This document shows, piece after piece, positions 11,976 through 23,288 of a stretch of 64,000 nucleotides of DNA. The stretch is from Labia minor. Its lineage: Eukaryota > Arthropoda > Insecta > Dermaptera > Spongiphoridae. The notes beneath the pieces are model-generated. The model made no database searches and was not told the origin of the DNA. It saw only the letters and a program-made list of their open reading frames with translations. The translations under genes were made by a program, and so were the position numbers. The stretch spans positions 620,001 to 684,000 of the forward strand of contig OY720344.1 in assembly GCA_963082975.1 (NCBI GenBank), in the 5' to 3' direction. Within the stretch, counting starts at the first letter, position 1. Every line of letters begins with the position of its first letter.

Positions 11976-12098
11976 TCAGCATAAATGCTGGAAATATTCA
12001 CCTATCCTTTTAGATGGTGTGGGATTAGGCTCGGGTTGTGTGGAACGAGACTTCACCCTGGCCTTCACCGTTTTCTTCTTGTTGTTATTGACGTGCAT
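11976..12098 (-). CDS. Candidate 40-residue basic protein with PIP-box-like C-terminus
   Basis: An ATG-to-TGA frame of 40 codons. Residues 1-20 are MHVNNNKKKTVKARVKSRST, rich in Lys and Arg. Residues 25-38 read NPTPSKRIGEYFQH. The SKRIGEYF segment resembles a PCNA-interacting peptide (Qxx[ILM]xx[FY][FY]) with Ser in place of Gln, and N-x-PTP-x-K-x-IGE[FY]F resembles the PIP region of PCNA-associated factor PCLAF/PAF15. The composition (Lys, Arg, Pro, Thr) is unlike chance frames here, which are mostly Asn, Ile, Phe and Lys, and the coding stretch is visibly GC-richer than its flanks. An in-frame TAA lies three codons upstream of the ATG, so the frame does not simply extend. PCLAF is normally over 100 residues, so this could be a microprotein, an exon of a spliced gene (a GT lies just after the IGE-encoding region) or a relic. 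Homology is suggested, not shown. Confidence 0.35.
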   Translation of the reverse strand: MHVNNNKKKTVKARVKSRSTQPEPNPTPSKRIGEYFQHLC

Positions 12099-12177
12099 TT
12101 TACTTTAATCAGATAATTCAAGAATTGTGTGACAATATGGCAGCTTTGTAAAATTATCGCTTTTTGTCCTTCCTTAA

Positions 12178-12710
12178 GGCCCGATTCACACACAAGTGGC
12201 GTATCGCACTGGCGTGGTTCTGGCGTGGAACAGGTTTGTTAATGTAATTGCATTAGCTTATGACTCAATACCCACAGATATGGCGTGTTGGAGGCGTGGA
12301 AAATGGCACGAAGACCACTCCACTCCGACGCGACCGGTGGCTCGTAGGGACTTTGCACGCCACTTCTAGACCATTTCATTATTCATTTCAACTTTTTAAT
12401 CAAATTTTATATTTTGCCAGCATTTAATTATAAAAACGTGTTTTTTGTGCTACTTTTTTATGCTACTTTAAATGTTATTAATTTATTTAAAAAAAAATCA
12501 AAGTAAACAAAATAAAAATAAAATATAAAATTAGCATAACACTAAACTACTATAAAAATAATATTAAAAAATATATTATATATTAAAATCTTACGTGAAA
12601 ATCCAATTATGAGATCAAATTTTCTTAATTAAAATAATTTACTCACATAATCTTAAGAACCACGCCAGAACCACGCCAGTGCCATACGCCACCTGTGTGT
12701 GAATCGGGCC
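12178..12710. mobile_element. Long-TIR element flanked by TTAA
   Basis: Both ends carry an inverted repeat of about 50 bp beginning GGCCCGATTCACACAC and containing GGCGTGGTTCTGGCGTGG. TTAA flanks each side (12174-12177, 12711-12714). The interior includes GC-rich sequence near 12280-12360 and then AT-rich filler, with no transposase frame. TTAA could be a piggyBac-type duplication, or a 3-bp TAA/TTA duplication as in Harbinger elements. The TIR alone does not decide this. Confidence 0.75.
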
Positions 12711-13142
12711 TTAAGATGCTCGAGTTTTTCCAAGTTCTTCTGGAAATTTTTTGTGACTATACCTTCTACGGAAATTACAAAAAGTATAGATTTCCCCTCT
12801 TTGTCTAGTTTCCATATATTTTTTTTTTATCTCTAAGGAGAGGTTTTCATATTTAGTCACTTTAGTGTAGTTTATTTGAGAATATATTTATATATAAATG
12901 ATCCTTCATATCTCATGAATTTTACTGAAATTAAAAGTAATTTCAAAGAGCTAATATAAGAAAATAAATGAGATAAATAATAAAAAAAAAAACTATTAAG
13001 CATTCTTAGCAATATTAAAATAAAGATAAAATCGAGTTTTTATAAATTTCACGAATAAATAAAAAAAAAAAAAAAAAAAAAAAACAAATAAATTCCTATA
13101 ATTAAAATTTGATCGTGATTTTTTTTTTTGTAATTTTAGATT

Positions 13143-13173
<31 letters not shown>

Positions 13174-14167
13174 AATATTAATAGTACACTTATTTTCTTA
13201 TGTGTTTTATAATTTTTTTCTGGCATTTTATGTTTATTTATTTTAGTACAAATTGGCTTTGGTTTAAAAAAAAAAAGTAAATAAATAAACGAGATAATCA
13301 AATTAAATAGGATCGATTTAAAGGAAAATATGTCGTGTATGAAATGGAAAGAAAATTGCTGAGGTAAATCAATTGGGTGGGTGGATCATGGATTCCCACG
13401 ACCTTTGCCTCTCTCAACCCTTTCTCCTCTCATTTAGAAAATTTCGGGCCAAATCAAAGCGGCGGATTCTATGAAATTAGTCATGATTTATTATGCTTAC
13501 TTCCTTCCTTGATTCGTAATATCGTAATATGATCATAAACAACATTTCCTCTCCCACCATCCCTTCCCCACGTCTTCATTTCCATCTTCCCCTTAACTAC
13601 TTACTCTCACTACACTTCCACTCACATTCGTATCTTTTTTTTATTTTTTATTTTTTTTTTTTTTTTTTTTTAATTATATGATAATTCCTTTATTCGTTTA
13701 ATACAATAACGATCCTAATTCATTTTCAATAGCAATAATAAAAATAAATAAATAATCAAAATAAAATAAATGAAGGTGAACTTTATTGAAAAATGTATCC
13801 ATTTTTTTATAGTAATTTGTGGGAAACTTTCGTGAGCACGTTTTTCTCTCCCTAAAAATAATCCATTCATTGTACTTGTTTGATTTCGAAAAGTGTGTGT
13901 TACTTGAGAAAGGGGATTTTAGGGGAACGAATGTGCGTGAGGGCATCTCATAAATCATATACAGGTGGGTGATTTGATTTTTTATTTTTTTTTTTTTTTT
14001 TTTTTTTTTTGGGGGGGGGTTTGTAAGTATATTCCAGATCACTAAACATTAATAAGTATAATTATTCTTGAAATGGAAAATCATTTTAGTAATCAGTTTC
14101 AATAAAATGTTGAAAAAAATAAACAAATAATCAATAATCAATTAATATGCAAAAGAACGGTTTGAAT
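12711..14167. other. AT-rich intergenic DNA
   Basis: Contains an ATA repeat (about 13146-13173), T-runs (13648-13671, 13984-14010) and a G-run (14011-14019). A GC-richer stretch at 13360-13630 shows CT-rich and ACC-rich sequence but no recognisable protein. Confidence 0.5.
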
Positions 14168-15830
14168 CAGGTGTGGCCTAACTTTTATTAATTAAGTGAG
14201 ACTTATTATGTAAAAAATAGTTTGCGAGCGTCTATGAACTTAGGGAAAAACTTTATGCATTTTCAAATATTTCTTAGATATTTTCATAAATAAATAATAA
14301 AAATTTCGATTGAAAAAAAAGTATTATGACTGATAAAGAAAACAAATAATTATATTTTTTTTTTTTATTTTTTTGTAATGAAATACTTATTAACTTAAAT
14401 ATATAAATAAAAATCATTAATTAGACTTTCAAAATTTGGCTCAAATTGATCAAACATGATTCCAAATGTTGATCTGTTAATGGCAATTTTGTTTTGATCG
14501 CATTCATAAATAAAAATGTTGATTCACATAAAAAAATGGCATTACAACGCGCAACAATTGTTTAATATTTATCTTTACTTAAGTTTCCAATAATTACAAT
14601 CTGATGCGATGGACTTAAGATTTATGCCATATTTAATATTTATTATTGCTTCTTCCAAGTATGCCAAATTTGTAATACTGAAAAAAGTTATTTTAGTTTT
14701 TAAGCTGCACTTTTTCAACATCGATGTTATCAATAAAAAGTCTAAAATCTGGTAATACTTTCAAACTTACTAAATAGTAAAAATCTACTTTCAAATTCTT
14801 TGAGAAGCAATCTCATATATCGGCTTATTTATTGTAAGTAGATATCTTATTATTAAAGCTTTAAATCACGGGCGTTTTAATTGCATTTTTATTTAGTTTC
14901 CATTTAAATGACTTCAAATTGCTTATTTACCTCAAACTTGTAGTTGATACAATTTAACAGAAACATGGCAGTAAAAAGCAAGATTAAGAAGCCATTCTTA
15001 TTCTTGTTCATTTAATTGAAGATATGAAACACCTTTAGTCTGTAAATATGAACCTATTTTTGGCAGAAAACTTCTAAATCTCGATAAAAATGTAGCCTAC
15101 ATGTCCGACTTGTCCATTTTGCGTCTGTATGTGTATGTACATACAATATAGTAAGGGTTCACTGAGTTCATCGTCACATTCTTTCAGCAAAGCGTGAAAC
15201 TGTGACAAACTTTTGGATCTTGTAAAATTTACTATTTTAAATGCTACATTGAGATAAACTGATCAAATTTCAGTACACTTGAGTATGTATATAATACAAT
15301 GATAATCGATAAAATCTGGGGAGGGGGGAAGTTGCCATCACCACATTCCCTTTAGATAGAGCAACGAAGCCACTTTTATTACCGATCATTGCCTGAGCCA
15401 CATCAGTGATTATTGATACCAACAGTAAAATTGGAAAAGTTGTACGTGCAACATAATTTTTAAATAAATCCTGACCTTTTTGTGTTTTTTCCTGAATAAG
15501 GAGAATAGATAAAAACAATTCTTCTGAGGCCGACATATCATTGAAAACCATTCGTATAAAAACACATAACAGTGCAGTGCCGCTGCGTGGTCCATTCCAT
15601 AGATTCGTTCCAATGCAATGACAATACAATGCATTTATTAATGTATTCATGTAAAATACTATTAAGATTTTGGCTAATTCGCTCTGTTCTATGCATAACA
15701 ATATTACGCGATAACGACATATTTTTTATGAATATCATTATTTTGAAACAACCCTTTTCTAGATTAATAAAAGCCTTACATATTTTTACAATAAACTCGT
15801 TATTGAAAGTTTTCTCTTTCATATCTGTTT
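14168..15830 (-). mobile_element. Decayed hAT transposon (SCAND3/GTF2IRD2-type transposase)
   Basis: The left end CAGGTGTGGCCTAAC resembles hAT termini (CAGGGGTGGCCAAAC). Reading leftward on the minus strand from about 15820, frames give SLSRNIVMHRTERISQNLNS and ILHEYINKCI (15580-15740). These are followed by FNDMSASEELFLSILLIQEK and then ITDVAQAMIGNKSGFVAL (15350-15560). This matches domestic and active hAT transposases of the group whose usual text is 'LDESTD... EELL.. L... ITTDGAPAMIG..SG'. Weaker C-terminal traces (ESTFLFMNAIKTKLP) occur near 14480-14540. Many stops. The right terminus was not found. Confidence 0.75.
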
Positions 15831-17039
15831 TACTTTTTTCTTACTTTTTTTACCTATCTTCTTTTAATTTATTTTTACTTTCCAATGGATGCCTTAATAA
15901 TCTATTTCTATCGTTGATGAGTTTATATTAAAATTAATAATAATTAAAATAGTAAATAAATAATGTATAAATATAATTAAATATTATTATAAATAAAAAT
16001 AAAATCAATGCGCTTCAATGGATGATGCTGAGTCAGAAATAATAAATGGATGGTTGACACCAGGAAATGGCGCCTTAACAGACTGACAAACAGACAGGTG
16101 TTGGTGTTTGTTAAATGAGGGTGAGAGTGGCACCTGAGTGAGTGAGTGAAGGGCAACCGAGACAATAATTAGATGCCACGTTTGACACGTGTGGCAACCA
16201 ACAGACCATAGCAGACAGGAAGAACAAATACAATTCAGTCCACAATTTCATCCCCCTCTCGCCATTTCATTTATTCATCCATCCACTCACTTTTAACAAA
16301 CTCCCTTATTTCTTTTACCTCGAAATATGGAATTTTACTAAACTTTAATACAATGTGTAAAAAGAGCAATTGATGAAATATGTATACTCACTCACTCTTT
16401 ATTTTCTTTCTTTTTCACGCTCTTTTTTCATTATAAACAATTTTAAATGAATCACTTCTGACAGATAAATCAAACAAACTTTCAATTTTTTTCACTGAAT
16501 TTGACCTAATTATATACTAAATAAACTTTAGAAACAAAGTTAAGCATAATATTTAAAAATGTTACTATTTGTTACTATTCCTCCTCCTAATGGAAGCCTT
16601 CTTTTTAAAGTAAAAATTAAAAACACAAATATAAAAATATAGTATAATAATTTTCTTCTAAACATCTCCTTATACTATAGAATTTTTTCATCTGTGACTT
16701 ATCACTAGATTTATAGTACGAATAGGTTAGGTAACTTATAATCAATCACACCATCCTTCTTTTTTCTTCAAAAACTTGTCAATTCAATGCTTAGAAGATT
16801 TCATTTTATGTTATTAATTAATAGGATAAGTGTTATATTGATAAAAAACAAACCAAACAAAACATAACAATAACCATCCTAGGATAGGAATGAAAAAAAA
16901 ATCATATTTTTTTTTTATTATATTATTATTTTTCTACTTTTAAATAAATCGATATAGACCGAGCATAGCATATACATATGTTTTATCTTTGATGAGGTAA
17001 TCAAAAGTTTGAATTCTATATTTATCCTTTTTTTTCTCA

Positions 17040-17071
<32 letters not shown>

Positions 17072-17489
17072 ATTAAAAGCCGAATGACTCATAGTGTAAT
17101 ATAAACATTAAATATATAACTAGTATTACTATTATATATATATATATATATAAAAAAATTAAATAAATAAATAAAATGCATATTCCGTTTATATGATCAT
17201 CATTCTTTGTTTTGTTTAGAGTGATTTTTTTTTTCAATGATACCATCATTCTTTTAGTTATCAGTTTTCACTAATCAATATAATATTGTATATCTACGAA
17301 CGAATTAGATTAGAATTTATTTCACATATTAAAAAATGATAGAAAATAAAAAAATGAAATGAATAAATCCACCTTATACTTAAAAATGATCTATTATATA
17401 TCATATATCATTATAAATTGGGGAGTCGAATAAATTTATGAATAATAAATAATCTCTATTTGTATGTTAAATAATCAAATATTTCCAAT

Positions 17490-17530
<41 letters not shown>

Positions 17531-18386
17531 ATTAATATTGCTTTTAAATAAAAAGTAATTAAATCATTCTGCTTCATTTTTATTAAATTATTAAATTAAT
17601 AATTATTAATAAATTTTATATTTTAAAAGATATTTTTTTATGTTGTGCTTAAATAAAAGAATTTTAACATTTTGTGATGGAGTTGGGTAAAGTGAAATAT
17701 ATTATGTAGATAAAATTTTTTTTCTTCCTCATCCTACTATATATATATATATATATATATAGGAAAGAATGGAGGGGATATATATATATACACTCGTATC
17801 TATCATAAATGAATCGTTTTCTGTCAATTGGTTTCTTTCTTCATGAGTATTTAGATAGAGTTCGTTGGCTTCCATCGAACTTTTCACTTAACTAGTCGGC
17901 AAACTCGATGATGATCATGATGATGATGATGAAGAAGAAGAAGAAGAAGAAGAAGAAGCTCTCTCTACCAACATTACCATCACTATCACCTACTCTTCCT
18001 TCTCCTTCTCCTGTATTTCATCAATGGAAGTAATTCTTAACTGACAAGAAAAGATAATTATTTATAAAGCGAAGATAGACCAATTGAGAGAAATAAACAT
18101 CAAACGTACAATACAAACCAAATTACACAAATTAGAACGCATCACGATATTTTCTATTTATTAATTTATTCATTTAATGATTTCTCCTTTTATAATAATT
18201 AGTAATTAAACACAGACACTATCAAAAAGTTACTTTGGTCCATAAATACCTACATCTTAATTTAAGACATTATTTACATTCTTAATCTTATCAATATAAT
18301 GTATATTGTTGTTTATCTAAAGAAAAATATATTTAGTATATTTCCTTGTTGAATAAATACATTTTTTTTAAATGATTAATCATAAT

Positions 18387-18423
<37 letters not shown>

Positions 18424-19084
18424 TTCAATATACAATTGTGAAATTAATGAAACAAAACATTTTCCATTTTATATTCTTTATTATTGTTAACTTTTCATAT
18501 TTTTAGTTTTTTGAGAGAAAAATAAAAAAATAAAAAACTTTTTTCATTGGCTGAAATATCATTATATTTTTCTCATGTTAAAATATTAGGAGGGATTTAT
18601 CTAATTTAAAAAGGACGTCTCAGATGGCACTAAATCAATTAATCAATTCTCTTCTACTCTGTTTGTTGTTTTCCTTCATTCTTCTTTCATATTCAAAAAT
18701 AAAAATATAAAAATAAAATAAATAACGTTTCATTTATATTCCAATTCAAGTATATTAAATGGACAACCGACATATATTATAGGAAAAGTGAATTATACAT
18801 TTTATTATTCATTTATTTTAATTATATTTGAAGTTTTTAGAAAATGTTTATTCTTTATTTTTAATTTATTCTTTTTATTTTATTTTATTTTATTTTATTT
18901 TATTTTAAACAAACAAACTTTTTTTAGAGTATTTACTTAATCGGTTTGTAAAATATATAGGATTAAATGTGATTGATTGTTATTCATATTTAATATCTTT
19001 CATTCATCTCATGAATTAATCCGAAGACATGATTTTTATTAATTCCTTTCTTTTTTCTCTCTTTATAACCTCCATGCATCTCCA
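15831..19084. other. Intergenic, microsatellite-rich
   Basis: Holds CT repeats (17039-17067), TA repeats (17134-17152, 17740-17761, 18391-18421), a TTA repeat (17491-17528), GAT then GAA repeats (17907-17957) and a TTTTA repeat (about 18872-18906). A GC-richer island with several short direct repeats (GTGAGT) spans 16060-16260. No gene recognised. Confidence 0.5.
16174..16196. repeat. Imperfect palindrome with CACGTG-like core
   Basis: Arms TGCCACGT and ACGTGTGGCA face each other around a 5-base spacer, giving ACACGTGT on one side (E-box-like). It sits in the GC-richer island at 16.06-16.26 kb. Protein binding is inference. Confidence 0.3.
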
Positions 19085-19365
19085 GACATAGTTAGAGTAA
19101 TAAAATCAAGAAGGTTGCGATAGGCAGGGCTCTTAGAGAGAATAGGTGATGATGGACTAGCGAAAAATTATATTTGTGGGGAGACCAATTGGGAAACGTC
19201 CGATTGGAAGACCAAGAATGAGGTGGGCAGACGGACAATGTAGGAAGGGACGAGAGAGAGAGAGAGATGGGAGAAAATAGGAATTGGATGGGTATAGTTC
19301 ACAGGATAGGGATACTTGGAGGAATGTTGTTGCTGGGTCACAGAGATAGAGAATAGATAGATATC
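19085..19365 (+). mobile_element. LINE 3' fragment alone, GATA-tailed
   Basis: Matches the C-terminal part of the LINE in copy 1: IVRVIKSRRLR-like start, then GETNWET, DWKTKNE and so on, in broken frames, with a GA-repeat expansion near 19251-19265. It ends in AGATAGAGAATAGATAGATA and is followed by unrelated sequence. The Helitron-type tail present after GATA in five other copies is absent here. This defines the true 3' end of the LINE. Confidence 0.75.
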
Positions 19366-20252
19366 TTTTTTTCTTTTGACAATTAATTGGTGATTATTTC
19401 GTCTTCCCTCTCTCCCTCATCTGCCCTTACAAAAGAGTGAGCATTATCGATGCATCACCTCTATCACCTCTATCTTTAACAAAATCTTCCATGACCCGAA
19501 AAAAAGCTCAAGGCTCATAATATTTGAAATGATCCCAATTAGATAAATTTAGGCGCCGTTCTCCTTTCAATTAATCCAAAGACCTCCTCCCTCCTCAATT
19601 CATTTAAAACCAATTGACGATGCATAAAAAGGCATTGGAATGCATTCTATGCGAACAACGAAGCAGAAAAAGTATTATTATTTTTAATACATTCATTATT
19701 ATTATTAAAATATAAAAAAAAAGTGAATTTCTTTGCTTTTTGCAAGAAATGTAAAATATTAAAATTGAAATTATTAAAACAGCTAAAAATACATATAATA
19801 GCACTCTTTACTTAATTTTCACATCCAAATAAATAAATAAAAAAAATCACAAAAAATTGATCTACAAATATAATAAGTATTATAGTTTGTAGTGTGTAAA
19901 AGCAGAAAATAGATTCTGAAATTCTCTGTTAGATATGAATATGAATACTTGAATATTTTTACACCACTTCATCCAACTTCTTTTTCTTTTTCATCTTCAA
20001 CGTCTTCTATTTGATTTTTTATTTAATTAAAAAAAAAATCGAAACGTCGAGATCCAAATCTCCGAAATAAATATTTGAAAACAACCCGAAATTAACTATT
20101 ATAAAACGATTCTAATTATTTTGATTAAATTCATTTTATCAATGTTGAATGGAATAATTTTCAATGTCAAGAAGATTTTGTCCATTTTTTTACTAAATTA
20201 CTATCATCCTCGATGAGGACTTGAACGAGAAAGTTTTAAAAAAGACTCCCTC
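19366..20252. other. AT-rich intergenic DNA
   Basis: Nothing recognisable; moderately GC-richer at 19390-19620. Confidence 0.5.
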
Positions 20253-20260
20253 TTCTAAAA

Positions 20261-21873
20261 CAGCGTTTCTCAAATTATGTGTTGCGATCCAAATGTGGAT
20301 CGCGTCCAAATTTTTTTTTTTGGTCGCGCATGAAGTTTATCACAACAAGAAATAAATCACAATTTACAATCCCACAAAGAGGCATAAAACAGTCCTTAAG
20401 TGAAAATAAGTTACTGAAGTCTTAAAACATGGTAGCTTTTCATATTACTAGATGTAACAATTGGTGAAATATTATTAAAATCTTGCATGAAAGACATTTG
20501 CGGCGAATTATTTGGTAAAGTATAATAAAAGATAATCGAAATATCTAACGAGATGGAAGCACAATTAATTCAAAATCTTCAGAAAACCTTGTATTATGCG
20601 ATTCAGATAGACGAATCCACACATTTTATATCAAATACTCGCAATGTTATTTTACTGATAAATGTTAGATATGAAGATTATGCCTCCAAAGACATAGAAG
20701 AAAAATTGCATCAACATCACAAGTAAATACTTTGAAATGAAGAATATTTCTTTAAATAAATGTGTTGACAATTGCACTGACGGTGCAGCAGCAGCAGCAG
20801 CAGCAGCAGCAATGAGGCAATGACAGGCCAGCAAAAGGGTTTAGTGACAAGATTAAAGAGGATTGCTCATCCTGATTGCAAAGTAACTCACTGTTTTCTA
20901 CATCGGCAGCAATTAGCTACGAAAGAAATGAGCTAATTCTTATTGAGGTGTTAAATGAATGTGTAACAATTGTAAATTACGTAAAATTAAGTAAAAGTGT
21001 ATTAAAAACAAGAATTTTCAAAATTATATGCGAAGATTATATGGGAGTAGAACATCAGACATTGATTTTGCATTCTCATCTAAGATGGCTGTCCAGGGGT
21101 TAAAACATTAAAACAATTCTTTGAAAATGAGAATAGAAATTGAAATATTTTTACACAATTTTTAACAAAAATCAAATTTATGCAAATTCTTTCCAAATAA
21201 TTTGTGGCTTACAAAAAATAACATATTTGGTTGATTTATTTTCACACATGAATGACTTTAATCTATCACTTCAGGGAAAGCACTTACACTACTTACTCTC
21301 TTCAAATGTTATAATAAAATCGAAGCATTTATTAAAGATTTTAACATTCCCTAAAAAAAAAAAAAAAAAAAAAAAAAACAGTTAATTGAATTAACTTTGG
21401 ATAAAACTTTAGAATAGAAATAAATTTCAAGTGCACACAAAAACAATATATCTCGATTTTGGTTTGAAATTAAGAAAGATTATATAAAATATTAAGTGAC
21501 AATGAATGGATTGAGAGAAATGATTGGTTCCTTTTGGAACGACCCATTTATTTGAAAGTGAATTTTCAACTCTGTGTGGTTGTAATAAAGAAGCAAATGG
21601 AGAGAAGTCGGCTTGAAATCAGCTCGGCAATGCGAATTTCAATGATGAATTCTATTCATATTGATTTTGATTAATTAGTTGCTAAAAAACAGCAACATCC
21701 ATCTCATTAATTGTAAGTTTATTAATATTTCTACTATAAATTTATTTAATTTATATTGTAATAAATCAAATTCAGTTTTATTACAATATCTAAAGTTTAC
21801 AGTTATTTTTATCGCAATCTATTCGAACATAATAAATATTGGGTCGCCACTCTATAAAGTTTAAGAAACGCTG
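20261..21873 (+). mobile_element. Decayed hAT transposon with TIRs
   Basis: The ends are CAGCGTTTCTCAAA and TTTAAGAAACGCTG. They are flanked by TTCTAAAA (20253-20260) and CTCTAAAG (21874-21881), an 8-bp target duplication with six matches. Inside, in order: QIDESTHFISNT (20608-20645); a CTDGA...AMTGQQKGLVTR-like segment around 20775-20860; HPDCKVTHC (20870-20895); IEVLNECVTIVNYVK, with HSHLRWLSRG ending at 21100; and FESEFSTLCG near 21555-21585 (C-terminal dimerisation region). This is the ZBED5/SCAND3-type hAT arrangement. Stops and frameshifts throughout, plus an A-run at 21353-21378. Confidence 0.8.
20785..20811 (+). repeat. GCA trinucleotide repeat inside a dead transposase
   Basis: Nine GCA units lie exactly where hAT transposases read CTDGAxAM. 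Repeat growth has turned this point into an alanine run before AMTGQQKG-type sequence resumes. Confidence 0.8.
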
Positions 21874-21881
21874 CTCTAAAG

Positions 21882-23233
21882 GACCTTTGAGATAACAAAC
21901 GCTCTTCCTATCATTATTAGTACGTTAAAAGATGTATAAAATAAAAACTTTACACAAAATTGATAAATAAACTCATGATCATGATCGCAATAAAAAAATA
22001 TTTAATATTTATCATTTTGTATACATTAGGTATTATTTGGTTAAAAAGAAAAAATAAACGTAATCATTAAAATGTGTCAACTTTACTCTTCACAAATCCA
22101 ATATTAAAAAAAAAAATAATAATATTAATAATAATTTTTCTATTCTATTTATGTCATGATATTCCAAATTTTTGATGTTAAGATTATATTTATAGACTTA
22201 TTTAATTTCAATCTCTCTCTTTAATAAAAAAAAACCATACTCTATAAGAATTGAATTGTTTGATAGATTGCTTCAAAATTCATCAACCGGTTGAATATAA
22301 AATTCTAATATTGAAATCGATCTGAATCCCATCAAGTAATTACTATTACTATGTTTGATTCGTCCTCAAAACATCACTTCCATATTTAACCCTTTAATGC
22401 TTGTCTCAAGTACAAAATTACCAAGCACTACTGATTGTGAGAAGAGCTCTTCATTTTCTTCATCAGTGAGATGAATGTTTTGATTAATAATTTTCTCCTT
22501 CCCCCCCCCCTCCCTCCTTGTTGATATTGATTCATTTTCTATATTATTTCAATCAATAATAATAAAAGTACTTTCAGAATTAATTAAGATTCTATAACTA
22601 ACAACCTTGACATTTTTATTTTAAATTTCAATAGAACTATGTCATATTTATTATAAAAGTTAACTAACATTTTGAATACATATTTATATTATTATTTAGA
22701 TATACTATTATTATTAGTAATAATAATGAATATATGCATAGAGTAACCAATGAGATAAATTGGGTTTATTTGAAAATGCACATACAAATTCAAAGTTGGG
22801 TTACATTTAATTTACAACTCTTAATCCAGATGACTGAATTGAGAGAGAAACATACAATACATAGAATAGAAAGAAAGATAGAAAATTTAAAGGTGCATAT
22901 ACTTTATTGTGGTATTAACGTATAGGTATACATTTTTTAAATTATTTACCAGATCAATCATTTCATATTTTAAATCATTTAAAAAAATAAAATAAATATT
23001 TTTTTAGATTTTTCTTCGAAATGAGATATGAATTCAATAGATTATCTTAGTAGCAGTTATTTCATTAACATTTTTCTTATATTACAACGAATTATAAAAT
23101 TTGAACATGAATTTAGTTTTCTCTACTGACAATTCTAAAAATTTATCACATTTATGTACGTACAATTGACAATCTTGGTTAAAAATTTTTCTATCAACCA
23201 GCTATCATTGAATTTCTATATTTTCATAATCTT

Positions 23234-23288
<55 letters not shown>

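Noticed and set aside
15572-15931. 119-residue + strand frame
   Set aside because: Antisense to the hAT transposase relic; no family resemblance.
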